Assembly (NCBI RefSeq): GCF_003390935.1
Contig: NZ_QNQZ01000006.1
Location: 124,001-188,000 of the forward strand
DNA from: Lewinella sp. IMCC34191
GTDB taxonomy: Bacteria > Bacteroidota > Bacteroidia > Chitinophagales > Saprospiraceae
Length of the DNA: 64,000 nt
Direction of reading: 5' to 3'
A program made the position numbers and the translations under genes. This document shows, piece after piece, positions 8,084 to 16,380 of the stretch (position 1 is its first letter; every line of letters starts with the position of its first letter). The notes below the pieces were generated by a model, which was given only the letters and a program-made list of their open reading frames with translations, searched no databases and was not told the DNA's origin.

Positions 8084-9973
8084 CTAATAAGCCCGTTCCG
8101 TACTCCCCTCCATATAATTCACGAAGGCCTTATTAACCACCCGCGTCCCCCCCGGCGTAGGATAGTTGCCGCTGAAGTACCAGTCGCCGTTATTATCGGG
8201 GCAGGACTTCTGGAGGTCGTCGATGGTCTGGTAGATCACGTCCACCTTCGGCTTGGTGCCCTTTGGGGTCATGATTTGGGCGATCTTCTTGGAGACGTCC
8301 TCGTACTTGAACTGGTCGTAGAGTTCCTTGACGACGTTCTTTTGCTTGTTATCGGGCTTCTTCAGTTCGGCTACCGCCTTCTTGTAGACCTGCTTGAGTA
8401 ATTTCTTTTTCCCTTTCGCTTCCAGGAGGGCTTCCATGGCTTTAAAGGCGACGAACTCGCCCATCTTTGACATATCGATGCCGTAGCAGTCGGGGTAGCG
8501 AATCTGGGGCGCGCTGGAGACGATGATGATCCGCTTCGGCTTCAGGCGGCTGACGATCTTGATGATCGAGTCGCGCATGGTGGTGCCCCGTACGATGCTG
8601 TCGTCCAGTAGCACCAGCGTATCGACGTTATCGCGCACGATGCCGTAGGTGACGTCGTAGACGTGGCTGACCATATCATCGCGGCTGGTGGTGTCGGCGA
8701 TGAAGGTGCGCGTCTTGCCGTCCTTGACGACGATCTTTTCGTTGCGCACTTTGGTCTTGAGCACCTTGCCGAAGCCGTTCTTGCCGTCCTTCTTCCGCTT
8801 TTTCATGCGGTCCTTCCGCCAGTGGCGCAGTTCGTCTTCGAGCCCTTCGATCATGCCGTAGTAGGCGGTCTCGGCGGTATTGGGCACGTAGCTGAAGACG
8901 GTATTGTCGAAGTCGTAATTCACGGCCTTGGCGACCGGTTTGGCCAGGCGGCGGCCCAGTTCCTTGCGCTCCAGGTAGATATCGCGGTCGTTGCCGCGGC
9001 TAAAGTAGATGCGCTCGAAGGAGCAGGCGGCCCGGGGCAGCTGCTTGGTGAAGGGCTCCATGGAGGTCTTGCCGCTCTTCTTGATGATGAGCGCGTGGCC
9101 GGGTTCGACCTCCTTGATCGTACCGAAGGGCACGTCGAAGACCGTCTGCAGGGCCGGCCGTTCGGAGGCGACGGCCACGAATTCCTCGTTCTCGAAGTAG
9201 AAGGCGGGGCGGATACCGGCGGGGTCGCGCATCACGAAGGCGTCGCCGTGACCGATCATGCCGCCCATGACGTAGCCGCCGTCGAATTTCTTGCTGGCCC
9301 GCTTCAGCAGGCGCTGTACGTCGAGCTCCTCGGCGATGATGTCGTTGATCTCGATGTTGGTGTGGCCGTCAGGCTTGTGCCAAGTGTGGATGCGCTGCAC
9401 CTCGTCGTCGAGGAAGTGACCGATCTTCTCCAGTACGGTGACCGTATCCGACTTCTCCTTGGGGTACTGCCCCAGCTCCACCAGTTCCTGAAAAAGCTCG
9501 TTGACGTTGGTCAGATTGAAGTTGCCGGCCACGATGAGGCAGCGGGTCTTCCAGTTGCTCTGCCGCAGGAAGGGGTGGCAGGTTTCGATGGCGTTGGTCG
9601 AGTGGGTGCCGTAGCGCAGGTGGCCCATCATGACCTCCCCGGTGTAGGGCAGATTTTCCTTGAGCCACTGGGAGTTGGCCAGTTGCTTGGGGGTCAGCTC
9701 GTCGAAGCGGCGGTAGACGCCCTGCCACAGGTCGTCGAGGTAGTTGGAGGCGTTGCTCCGCTTGCGGCTGATGAACTTCTTACCCGGCGGGTGGTCGAGC
9801 TTGATGGTGGCCATGCCGGCGCCGTCCTGTCCGCGGTTGCGCATTTTGCGCATCAGCAGCTGCAGGCACTTCAGGCCGTGCAGGGGCGTACCGTACTTCT
9901 TATTGTAATAGTCCAGTGGCTTCTTGAGCCGGATCATCGCTAGACCGCACTCGTGGTGGATGGCTTCACTCAT
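8084..9973 (-). CDS. purF: Amidophosphoribosyltransferase (class II glutamine amidotransferase), long Bacteroidota type
   Basis: 629 residues. It starts MSEAIHHEC; the Cys at position 9 fits the N-terminal nucleophile exposed after removal of a short leader in PurF. The glutaminase half contains NRGQDGAGMATIKLD and GHLRYGTHS; the phosphoribosyltransferase half has the PRPP-binding signature VLLDDSIVRGTTM. It catalyses the first committed step of purine synthesis, moving the glutamine amide to PRPP to give phosphoribosylamine. At 629 residues it is longer than the ~500-residue enterobacterial enzyme but normal for the variant in Bacteroidota, which has extra lysine-rich insertions (RKDRMKKRKKDGKNGF). 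A TACCTTTG -7 element lies ~30 nt upstream of the start. Confidence 0.93.
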   Translation of the reverse strand: MSEAIHHECGLAMIRLKKPLDYYNKKYGTPLHGLKCLQLLMRKMRNRGQDGAGMATIKLDHPPGKKFISRKRSNASNYLDDLWQGVYRRFDELTPKQLANSQWLKENLPYTGEVMMGHLRYGTHSTNAIETCHPFLRQSNWKTRCLIVAGNFNLTNVNELFQELVELGQYPKEKSDTVTVLEKIGHFLDDEVQRIHTWHKPDGHTNIEINDIIAEELDVQRLLKRASKKFDGGYVMGGMIGHGDAFVMRDPAGIRPAFYFENEEFVAVASERPALQTVFDVPFGTIKEVEPGHALIIKKSGKTSMEPFTKQLPRAACSFERIYFSRGNDRDIYLERKELGRRLAKPVAKAVNYDFDNTVFSYVPNTAETAYYGMIEGLEDELRHWRKDRMKKRKKDGKNGFGKVLKTKVRNEKIVVKDGKTRTFIADTTSRDDMVSHVYDVTYGIVRDNVDTLVLLDDSIVRGTTMRDSIIKIVSRLKPKRIIIVSSAPQIRYPDCYGIDMSKMGEFVAFKAMEALLEAKGKKKLLKQVYKKAVAELKKPDNKQKNVVKELYDQFKYEDVSKKIAQIMTPKGTKPKVDVIYQTIDDLQKSCPDNNGDWYFSGNYPTPGGTRVVNKAFVNYMEGSTERAY

Positions 9974-10001
9974 ATCGGGGCACCCGTTTTGCGGGACGGG
10001 G

Positions 10002-10009
10002 CAAAGGTA
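10002..10009 (-). promoter_or_regulatory. -7 element TACCTTTG for purF
   Basis: On the minus strand TACCTTTG matches the Bacteroidota -7 consensus TAnnTTTG, 29 nt upstream of the purF ATG. No clear -33 TTTG is seen; that position is taken by the interspersed repeat. Confidence 0.5.
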
Positions 10010-10014
10010 CGATG

Positions 10015-10036
10015 TTTTTGCGGCGGAGCGCAGGGA
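10015..10036 (-). repeat. Interspersed repeat copy at the purF promoter
   Basis: TTTTTGCGGCGGAGCGCAGG on the plus strand (minus orientation), ending 6 nt upstream of the purF -7 element. Confidence 0.65.
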
Positions 10037-10293
10037 AGTAAATGCCTTCCCCGAACCGTACTCCCTGCAGACAAGACGAACGCACCAAAAACGCGCCGGT
10101 TGCTTCGGATAGCGCTATATTAGGTCTGGTCCTGTTCCTGCGCTGATCGACTAACGAAGCCTTTGCGGCCCACAGCGAAACCCGTGGACTGACCCACCTC
10201 CAACCCATTTCCAATTTGCCGTCTACAGCGGGCGGTGGCCGCGTGCCTTCCGCTCTTCGACGGGTTTCGTTCGGCTTTCTAATTACAGCAAAC

Positions 10294-13200
10294 ATGACAC
10301 GACACATTACACCGACCACGCCGCGGGCGTACCCCGCCTATTTGGGAACGATTCTTGTCAATCTGGCATGGGTGGCTCTCCTGTTTCCCGCGCCTGGCAC
10401 CGCCCAGGATTTTATCCAGACCGCCAAACTTTACGCTGTCGATGGGGGCAGCGGCGATCGCTTTGGCAGTAACGTTGACATCAGCGGTGATCTGGCGATC
10501 GTGGGAGCGAGTAGGGCGAACCGTACGTCGACTAATCTTTTTAGCGGGCAGGCCTACCTTTTTCAACGAACGTCAGCGGACTCGGACCAGTGGCAACAAA
10601 TCGCGGAACTGAACGTGGAGGACGGGGACCGCGGGCCCAAGTCCGGTAGCGGCGTCGCCATCGATGGCGACGTGGCCGCGGTGAGTTGGGTGCGCTACGA
10701 TGCCAATCGCCAACCGTTTAGCGGCATCTATGTATTCTCCCGAGATGCCGGCGGACCAGGGCAGTGGGGACAAGTGGCCACCCTTTTCTCGCCAAATCTT
10801 CACGGCGACGACGTATTCGGGCAAAGCCTTGATGTGAGTGGTGACCTAATCATCGTCGGCGCGCCGGGCGATTCGATCAACGATCTGCGGGCCGGGTCGG
10901 CCTATCTGTTTTCCCGGGACGCCGGCGGACCGGACAACTGGGGACAGATCGCCAAGTTCACGACTCCGGACCCGGCGGATTACGACGGTTTCGGCGTGAG
11001 TGTAGCCATCAGCGGCGACAAAGCCATCGTCGGTGCCCTGAATAACAGCGACGAAGGGCTCCAGGCGGGTTTCGCCTGCATATTTCACCGGAATGCGGAT
11101 GGGTTCGATCAATGGGGTCTGGTTACCAAACTGACCGCCCCCGATCCGGTATATCCAAACTACTTTGGACGGAGCGTCGCCATCAGCGGTGACCTGGTCA
11201 TCGTTGCGGACGACCTGGACGATGAAAGCGGCACGGATGCGGGTGCCGCCTACGTTTTTGCCCGCAACCAGGGAGGAACGGACCTGTGGGGTCAGGTGGC
11301 TAAACTTATCCCCGAATCCAGGGTGAACCAAGGCGGCTTCGGCTACGACGTGAGCATCAGCGACAGCGTGGCGATCGTAGCCGCCCCATTTGACAACGCC
11401 CTGGGACCTTACACCGGATTAGCCTACGTATACCACCGAAACGCCGGTGGCCCCGACCGTTGGTCTTCGGTAGGAAAGCTGATGGCCGCTGACGCCTCGG
11501 CCGAGCAATACTTCGGTCGGAGCCTTGCCCTGAGTAATGATCAGGTAATTATCGGAGCAGCAAATGATGACGAGAACGGCGAAAATTCCGGAGCCGCGTA
11601 CATTTTCGCGGGCCAGGGCGACTGCTCCCTCACCCTGAGCACCCCCGCCACGGTCTCCGAAACTTGCCCCGGCGCCAGCGACGGATCCATATCCGTACAG
11701 GCTACGGGTACGTCCGGCCCGAAGCTTTCATATCTATTGACGGGGCCGGTGGCGAAGACGAACACCACCGGCATTTTCACCGGCCTTCCCCCGGGAGACT
11801 ACGTCGTCCGCGCTACCGAAACCGGCGGCAGTAATTGCGTAGCCACCTCCGCGCAGGTTACCCTAGCTACCGGCAGCGATGACACGCCCCCCTCGGCCCG
11901 GGCACGGGACATTACCGTCGAACTGGACGCTACCGGAACGGCCACCATCACCGCGGCCGATCTCGACGACGGTTCTTCCGATGCTTGCGGTATCGCCCGA
12001 ATTGATATCGATCGCAATGCGTTCGGTTGTGGAGACCTGGGTGCGAACCCTGTCGTGCTCACCGTCACCGACCTTTCCGGCAAAACCGCCAGTGCTACGG
12101 CCATGGTAACCGTCGTGGCGAACCCCGACCGACAGGACATCAATGGCGACGGTGTACTCGATGCCTGCGAATGGTACGTGGAGCCTCGGTCCACCTTCTG
12201 GCTGGAAGCCGAATGCGCCACGGTCGGGCGCCGGTGGATGGAAGCCATTGACCCGGAAGCATCCAGCGAGCGCTTCGTCTACGTAGCGGATGCCCATTCG
12301 ATGACCACTCCCCCTTCGGATGCGGCACCGAACCGGGTCACCTTTACCCTGCCCAATGCCGAAGCAGGCACCTACCGGCTGTTCGCGCGGGTGCTTGCCC
12401 CCGGCCCCGATAGCGATAGCTACTGGTTACGCGTCAACGATGGCGAATGGGTTAAGTGGTCCCGCGGATTCGAACGAGGCCCCAACTTCCGCTGGAACCG
12501 CCTGCCGGTTAGCCTTTCGCTCCGGGAAGGACGCAACCTGATCGACTTCGCCTACCGGGAGAGCGGAACCGGGCTGGACAAAATTTACCTGACCAAACAA
12601 CCGACCATCCCCGTTGGCGTAGGTGAATTTGCCCAGAACTGTGCCCAAGCCCCGCCGAATCTACCCCCCGTTGCGGCAGTGGCCCCGGCCCCCACCTTCG
12701 GTGTAGCCCCCTTTACCCTTAGTCTGGACGCTACGCCTTCCTACGACCCGGAAGGACGGCCACTCACGTACCGGTGGGCTTTTGGCTCGCAAAATCGCAG
12801 CGGTGCTATCCTCACCGAAACCTTCGCCGCCGGCACGTACGAGCTTACCCTTATCGTCACCGATCCGGCCGGCCGTTCGGATACCGCCACGGTTTTCCTG
12901 CAGGTCACCGAACCGACGGCGGATACCGACAACGACGGCGTCCTGGACGGTACGGACAACTGCCCCGGGCAGTACAACCCCGACCAGCTCGATACGGACG
13001 GCAATGGCGTAGGGGATGGTTGCGAAGAGGATCCTTTCGCCAAGACCAGCTTCTGGCTGGAAGCCGAATGCGCCGGCGTAGGTGAGAACTGGGTGGCCGC
13101 CGGTCGTCCGGACGCTTCGGGAGACTACGTTTACGCTCCGGGCGCTACGTCGCTGACTTCGCCACCGACCGACGTGTCGGCCAATCTCCTCCGCTTCACC

Positions 13201-13812
13201 GTTACGGACGCCGCGCCGGGCTCCTACTACGTCTTTGCCCGCATTCTCGCCGCAGGGCCGGAAAGCGACAGCTTCTGGGTCCGCACGAACGGCGGAGAAT
13301 GGTATGCATATAACCGGAATATCCGGCGCGGCTCCAGTTTCTACTGGAACCGCATGCCCGCGCGCATCACGCTGGCGGCCGGAACCAATGTCATCGACGT
13401 TGCCTACCGCGAGGGCAATACGCGGCTGGACAAAATCCACCTTAACCGGGAGTCCACTACGCCCCTGGGCTTGGGGGGCACGGATCGCAGTTGTTTGCCT
13501 GATACGAAAGCCCTACCCGTGGTGCTGCATTCAGGATCGGCTTCCGGTGCGCAGCAATCCCCGCGCGAGTTACGGGTCTTTCCCAATCCCGTAGACCAAA
13601 CCTTAACGGTGCAGGTAAGCAGTACGTATACCGGCCTGATGGACGTCTCCATTTACGACGCTAACGGACGGGTAATCCATACCCAAGGATTACTAAAGCA
13701 AGACGAATTCATAACCCATCGGCTTGACCTCGCTACCCTGCCGGCGGGCATATACCGCCTATCCGTTATCGAAGGCCCGGACCGGACGGTGCGCACCTTC
13801 GTGAAGCTGTAA
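10294..13812 (+). CDS. FG-GAP repeat surface protein with duplicated module, PKD and TSP3-type repeat, T9SS-sorted
   Basis: 1172 residues from the ATG at 10294, giving a signal peptide ending near PAPGTAQ; the earlier ATG at 10216 lacks one. Residues ~40-440 contain about seven ~63-residue FG-GAP-like repeats, each with a core such as GDLVIVGAPGDS and ending YLFSRDAGGPDNWGQIAKF. A SprB-like stretch and an HYR-like domain follow (to ~620). Then a ~125-residue module (SxFWLEAEC ... LDKIYL) occurs twice, at ~650-775 and ~935-1060, separated by a PKD domain (PSYDPEGRPLTYRWAFGS) and a calcium-binding thrombospondin type 3-like repeat (DTDNDGVLDGTDNCPG). The last ~75 residues are a type A Por sorting domain (LRVFPNPVDQTLTVQV), so export is through the outer membrane by T9SS. 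The likely role is adhesion or glycan binding; no enzyme motif is visible. Confidence 0.88.
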   Translation: MTRHITPTTPRAYPAYLGTILVNLAWVALLFPAPGTAQDFIQTAKLYAVDGGSGDRFGSNVDISGDLAIVGASRANRTSTNLFSGQAYLFQRTSADSDQWQQIAELNVEDGDRGPKSGSGVAIDGDVAAVSWVRYDANRQPFSGIYVFSRDAGGPGQWGQVATLFSPNLHGDDVFGQSLDVSGDLIIVGAPGDSINDLRAGSAYLFSRDAGGPDNWGQIAKFTTPDPADYDGFGVSVAISGDKAIVGALNNSDEGLQAGFACIFHRNADGFDQWGLVTKLTAPDPVYPNYFGRSVAISGDLVIVADDLDDESGTDAGAAYVFARNQGGTDLWGQVAKLIPESRVNQGGFGYDVSISDSVAIVAAPFDNALGPYTGLAYVYHRNAGGPDRWSSVGKLMAADASAEQYFGRSLALSNDQVIIGAANDDENGENSGAAYIFAGQGDCSLTLSTPATVSETCPGASDGSISVQATGTSGPKLSYLLTGPVAKTNTTGIFTGLPPGDYVVRATETGGSNCVATSAQVTLATGSDDTPPSARARDITVELDATGTATITAADLDDGSSDACGIARIDIDRNAFGCGDLGANPVVLTVTDLSGKTASATAMVTVVANPDRQDINGDGVLDACEWYVEPRSTFWLEAECATVGRRWMEAIDPEASSERFVYVADAHSMTTPPSDAAPNRVTFTLPNAEAGTYRLFARVLAPGPDSDSYWLRVNDGEWVKWSRGFERGPNFRWNRLPVSLSLREGRNLIDFAYRESGTGLDKIYLTKQPTIPVGVGEFAQNCAQAPPNLPPVAAVAPAPTFGVAPFTLSLDATPSYDPEGRPLTYRWAFGSQNRSGAILTETFAAGTYELTLIVTDPAGRSDTATVFLQVTEPTADTDNDGVLDGTDNCPGQYNPDQLDTDGNGVGDGCEEDPFAKTSFWLEAECAGVGENWVAAGRPDASGDYVYAPGATSLTSPPTDVSANLLRFTVTDAAPGSYYVFARILAAGPESDSFWVRTNGGEWYAYNRNIRRGSSFYWNRMPARITLAAGTNVIDVAYREGNTRLDKIHLNRESTTPLGLGGTDRSCLPDTKALPVVLHSGSASGAQQSPRELRVFPNPVDQTLTVQVSSTYTGLMDVSIYDANGRVIHTQGLLKQDEFITHRLDLATLPAGIYRLSVIEGPDRTVRTFVKL

Positions 13813-13858
13813 CACGGGTCGATCGAGAGGACCGCTTCGCGGATCCAGCAATCTATTC

Positions 13859-13892
13859 GGGCGGCGGAGCGCAGGTAAAATGTCCGCCGCCC
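13859..13892 (+). repeat. Interspersed repeat copy forming a perfect 10-bp hairpin
   Basis: GGGCGGCGGA (13859-13868) and TCCGCCGCCC (13883-13892) are perfect inverted repeats enclosing GCGCAGGTAAAATG. The left arm and loop are the interspersed repeat in minus orientation. It may end transcription of the surface protein gene or act as a leader element for the next gene. Confidence 0.65.
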
Positions 13893-13898
13893 AACTCC

Positions 13899-13906
13899 TA
13901 CCTTTA
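13899..13906 (+). promoter_or_regulatory. -7 element TACCTTTA for the acetyltransferase gene
   Basis: It matches TAnnTTTG except for the last base, 21 nt upstream of the GTG start at 13927 and 7 nt after the repeat hairpin. Confidence 0.4.
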
Positions 13907-13926
13907 AAACGACCATCATTCCCAAC

Positions 13927-14529
13927 GTGTCAGGCCCCGATAAGCACAAGAAATTCCCGCTGGAGCATTACGACCGGCTATGCTTTTTGAAGAATACCAT
14001 CAAGAATCCGAATATCATCGTAGGGGATTACACCTACTACGACGACTTCGAAAAGGTGGAGAATTTCGAAAAGAACGTCAAGTATCTTTTTGACTTCACC
14101 GGCGACAAACTCATCATCGGCAAGTTCTGCATGATCGCATCGGACGTCCAATTCATCATGAACGGGGCCAATCACCTGACGAAGAGCTTGTCTACCTACC
14201 CCTTTGCTATCTTCGGCCACGGCTGGGAAGGAGCGATGGAGGGCAAGGAATATCCGCAGAAGGGCGACCTCGTGATCGGCAACGACGTATGGATCGGATA
14301 CAACGCGACCATCATGGCCGGGGTGACCGTGGGCGACGGGGCCATCATTGCCACGAATTCTACCGTGATCAAGGATGTGGCGCCCTACTCCATCGTAGGC
14401 GGGAATCCGGCGCGGGAGATCAGAAAGCGGTTCGACGAAGCCACCATCTCCAGACTGCTCGAGCTGCGGTGGTGGGACTGGAGCATCGAAAAGATCACCG
14501 CCAATTTGCAGGCCCTGACGGGGGGGTGA
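13927..14529 (+). CDS. CatB/Vat-type hexapeptide O-acetyltransferase (XAT family)
   Basis: 200 residues with a GTG start. The N-terminal region (EHYDRLCFLKN...VGDYTYYDD), the motif IMNGANHLTKSLSTYPF with the catalytic His, and the left-handed beta-helix repeats (IGNDVWIGYNATIMAGVTVG) followed by YSIVGGNPAREIRKRFDE match the xenobiotic acetyltransferase group that includes virginiamycin acetyltransferases (Vat) and CatB. These trimers use acetyl-CoA to acetylate hydroxyl groups of streptogramin A or chloramphenicol; many environmental members have unknown substrates. The length is close to that of Vat proteins (~210). Resistance is an inference, since family resemblance alone does not prove drug specificity. 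It is monocistronic, with its own -7 element. Confidence 0.88.
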   Translation: MSGPDKHKKFPLEHYDRLCFLKNTIKNPNIIVGDYTYYDDFEKVENFEKNVKYLFDFTGDKLIIGKFCMIASDVQFIMNGANHLTKSLSTYPFAIFGHGWEGAMEGKEYPQKGDLVIGNDVWIGYNATIMAGVTVGDGAIIATNSTVIKDVAPYSIVGGNPAREIRKRFDEATISRLLELRWWDWSIEKITANLQALTGG

Positions 14530-14540
14530 CGTTGATAGCC

Positions 14541-14783
14541 TTAAATAAAGGGTGGCCTCCGGGCGCTAGCCCGGTAGTAAAGTATCGCGACGATCACCAT
14601 CACGATTAGCTGAGCGGCGAGTAGCCCCAACTCAAAGGGGGACAGCTCAAAGACACCCAGGTACCCAAGCCCGAACAGGAGTACCGCGGCCCCCGCCGTA
14701 ACAATATGGAACCGGAAAATGCTCCGGAAGGAGTTTGATACCATCAGGATAGAAAGATAGCGAAAACTTTCGGGCAACGGCAT
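14541..14783 (-). CDS. Small hypothetical membrane protein (80 residues)
   Basis: The ATG at 14783 gives MPLPESFRYLSILMV..., with two hydrophobic helices (about 28-45 and 50-70) and a basic C-terminus YYRASARRPPFI. The frame is open further upstream to 14975, but that part is Ser/Arg/Pro-rich and not protein-like. It is convergent with the acetyltransferase, with a 12-nt gap. No family recognised. Confidence 0.55.
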   Translation of the reverse strand: MPLPESFRYLSILMVSNSFRSIFRFHIVTAGAAVLLFGLGYLGVFELSPFELGLLAAQLIVMVIVAILYYRASARRPPFI

Positions 14784-15083
14784 GTTTTCGGCCGGTATAT
14801 GGATAGGGGTCTTTCCGCGCACACAGACGCACCGCGCGCTGCCCTGGCAGATCGTGTCGGTCACTACGCACCAAGGTCGAAACCCGCTGGGTCGAGGGGG
14901 TGTGCGGGAAGTCTCGGCTCGTAGAGCACTCGAGCTCGCATTTTTGCTAGACCGCGGGTACGTCCACACATTCACTCCTCTACGGTGACTGAGCCCTCAG
15001 GGTAGCTCGGGTAGCATGCCACTCGTTCGTAAAATAGTTGAAGCGCTTTCAGCAGTTTTCTACCTGCGCTCCGCCGCAAAATT
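14784..15083. other. Intergenic region between two small membrane protein genes
   Basis: 300 nt with no credible ORF or RNA gene. A repeat copy lies at its right end (15056-15085). Short inverted repeats such as GAGCCC/GGGTAGCTC occur near 14990-15015 without a clear function. Confidence 0.4.
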
Positions 15084-15085
15084 TT
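15056..15085 (+). repeat. Interspersed repeat copy at the 3' end of the DUF1328 gene
   Basis: TTTTCTACCTGCGCTCCGCC then GCAAAATTTT. The A/T-rich flanks run into the DUF1328 stop codon (15084-15086). Confidence 0.65.
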
Positions 15086-15254
15086 ACTTCGTCGCGCCCC
15101 GGAAAAAGTGGGCGGCCAGACTGATGACCAGTAGTACCAGGAAGATGTAGAAGAGGATCTTGGCGATCTCGGCGAAGGCCAGCGCGATGCCCGCGAAGCC
15201 GAGGAATGCCATGACGAGCGTCAGGACAAGGAAGATGATGGCGTAGCGTAGCAT
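15084..15254 (-). CDS. DUF1328-family small membrane protein
   Basis: 56 residues. The translation begins MLRYAIIFLVLTLVMAF, continues GFAGIALAFAEIAKILFYIF and ends AAHFFRGATK. The two-helix pattern (strong helix, G-hAxxxAxIAK loop, second helix, basic tail) is that of the DUF1328/YtjA family: short inner-membrane proteins, often stress-induced, of unknown mechanism. It is a single gene with no partner on the strand. Confidence 0.85.
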   Translation of the reverse strand: MLRYAIIFLVLTLVMAFLGFAGIALAFAEIAKILFYIFLVLLVISLAAHFFRGATK

Positions 15255-15413
15255 AACGTGAAAGTTTAGGCGAAAACCGGAAGAGGACTAGCCGGTGGTT
15301 TCCGGCCTAACCCGTGCAAACAGCATATGTTGGGTAAGCGGCGGCTCATAAACAGTCGGTCAGGGACTGAAACTGATCGGATTATCGTTGGAGGAACGTC
15401 CAATCACCTTTGC

Positions 15414-16127
15414 ATGCGCCACTTACTTACCCTGATCTTCATTTGTATTTGCGGCTTCGTGAACGCCCAACGGTCTTCCCTTGACCTTTCTACTGGCCTG
15501 CACTATTCTTTTACGACGTTTTCCAAAGATGATCAATCTCAACATACCTCCACTATCGCAGGAGAGGATCGGGGTATCGTGACCGGGCAGGTCGGAATTC
15601 ACTACCGACGTCGACTGAGCGAAACGAACGGCCTCCGGACCGGGCTGCGGCTCTCGGAGCTGGGTTACCATACGATGCTGAGCGGGCTACGTTGGGGAAC
15701 GCAGCACGACGGCCAGGGAGGCTTCGATCCGGCATTTGACCCCGGACAACCCGACGAATTGTCTAGACGAACGAACAGGTTCTTTCTGGAAGTGCCCCTC
15801 ATATGGCAGCGCACGTTCGGCGCGCGGGCATGGATTCCCTACCTGGAGGCCGGTTTCTTGCCCGGTGCCTACCTGACTTCACGTTCGCGCCAGGAGGACG
15901 ACAACGGGACCACCGTGACCTATTACGATGAAAGCAACGGTTCCGTACACCGCTTTCAGCTGAGCGCGGCCCTTTCAATGGGTATTGAGTACGGCCTATC
16001 GGAGCGGCATGCCCTTTTCGTACAAGCTAACGGCCGCCATCAGCTTAGGCCCCTGGCGGAAGGCCCGATTAAGGAAAGGCTGTACGCCATTGGAATAGAA
16101 GTCGGCGTACGTCGCGGCCTTCAGTAG
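15414..16127 (+). CDS. Outer-membrane beta-barrel protein (PorT-like size)
   Basis: 237 residues from the ATG at 15414, with signal peptide MRHLLTLIFICICGFVNAQ. The rest alternates hydrophobic and polar residues with paired aromatic strands (DLSTGLHYSFTTFSK, IHYRRRLSETNGLRTGLRL, RHALFVQANGRHQLRPL), typical of an 8-stranded barrel. The strand ending FFLEVPLIWQRTFG is characteristic of Bacteroidota barrel proteins annotated PorT or outer membrane beta-barrel. The role is unknown. Confidence 0.75.
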   Translation: MRHLLTLIFICICGFVNAQRSSLDLSTGLHYSFTTFSKDDQSQHTSTIAGEDRGIVTGQVGIHYRRRLSETNGLRTGLRLSELGYHTMLSGLRWGTQHDGQGGFDPAFDPGQPDELSRRTNRFFLEVPLIWQRTFGARAWIPYLEAGFLPGAYLTSRSRQEDDNGTTVTYYDESNGSVHRFQLSAALSMGIEYGLSERHALFVQANGRHQLRPLAEGPIKERLYAIGIEVGVRRGLQ

Positions 16128-16355
16128 GGCGGGTGACTTTGAGGCGGTCATCGTTCGGGGGAAACGGGATTTACGTACTTTTTGCTGAACAATTATGTGG
16201 TCCCTTTATTATCGTCTGACATCTCCGGTTAAACGCCAGGAAGTTGTCCCCCACGCGAGACTCTGCTTTCATTTAGTGGCTTTCTTCATCGCCTTATTTG
16301 GCGTCCGATAGGTAACGGCTTGCCGAATTTACGGGGCCGGCGGTGTACACATACA

Positions 16356-16371
16356 ATTTTAGGACTAAAAT
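16356..16371. promoter_or_regulatory. Perfect palindrome ATTTTAG-GA-CTAAAAT before katG
   Basis: Seven-bp arms with a 2-bp centre end 9 nt before the katG ATG. The position over the leader suggests either an operator or a small hairpin covering the ribosome landing site. Confidence 0.45.
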
Positions 16372-16380
16372 AAAGCAGCC

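Larger units (their letters stand above)
9974..10293. other. Divergent intergenic region, purF / surface protein
   Basis: It holds the purF -7 element (10002-10009), a repeat copy directly upstream of it (10015-10036) and a 10-bp palindrome ATAGCGCTAT (10109-10118). No gene was found. Confidence 0.6.

Noticed and set aside
14990-15050. tRNA-like sequence (GGTAGCTCGGGTAGCATGCC)
   Set aside because: The D-arm-like stretch is not accompanied by an anticodon arm, a T arm or an acceptor stem.
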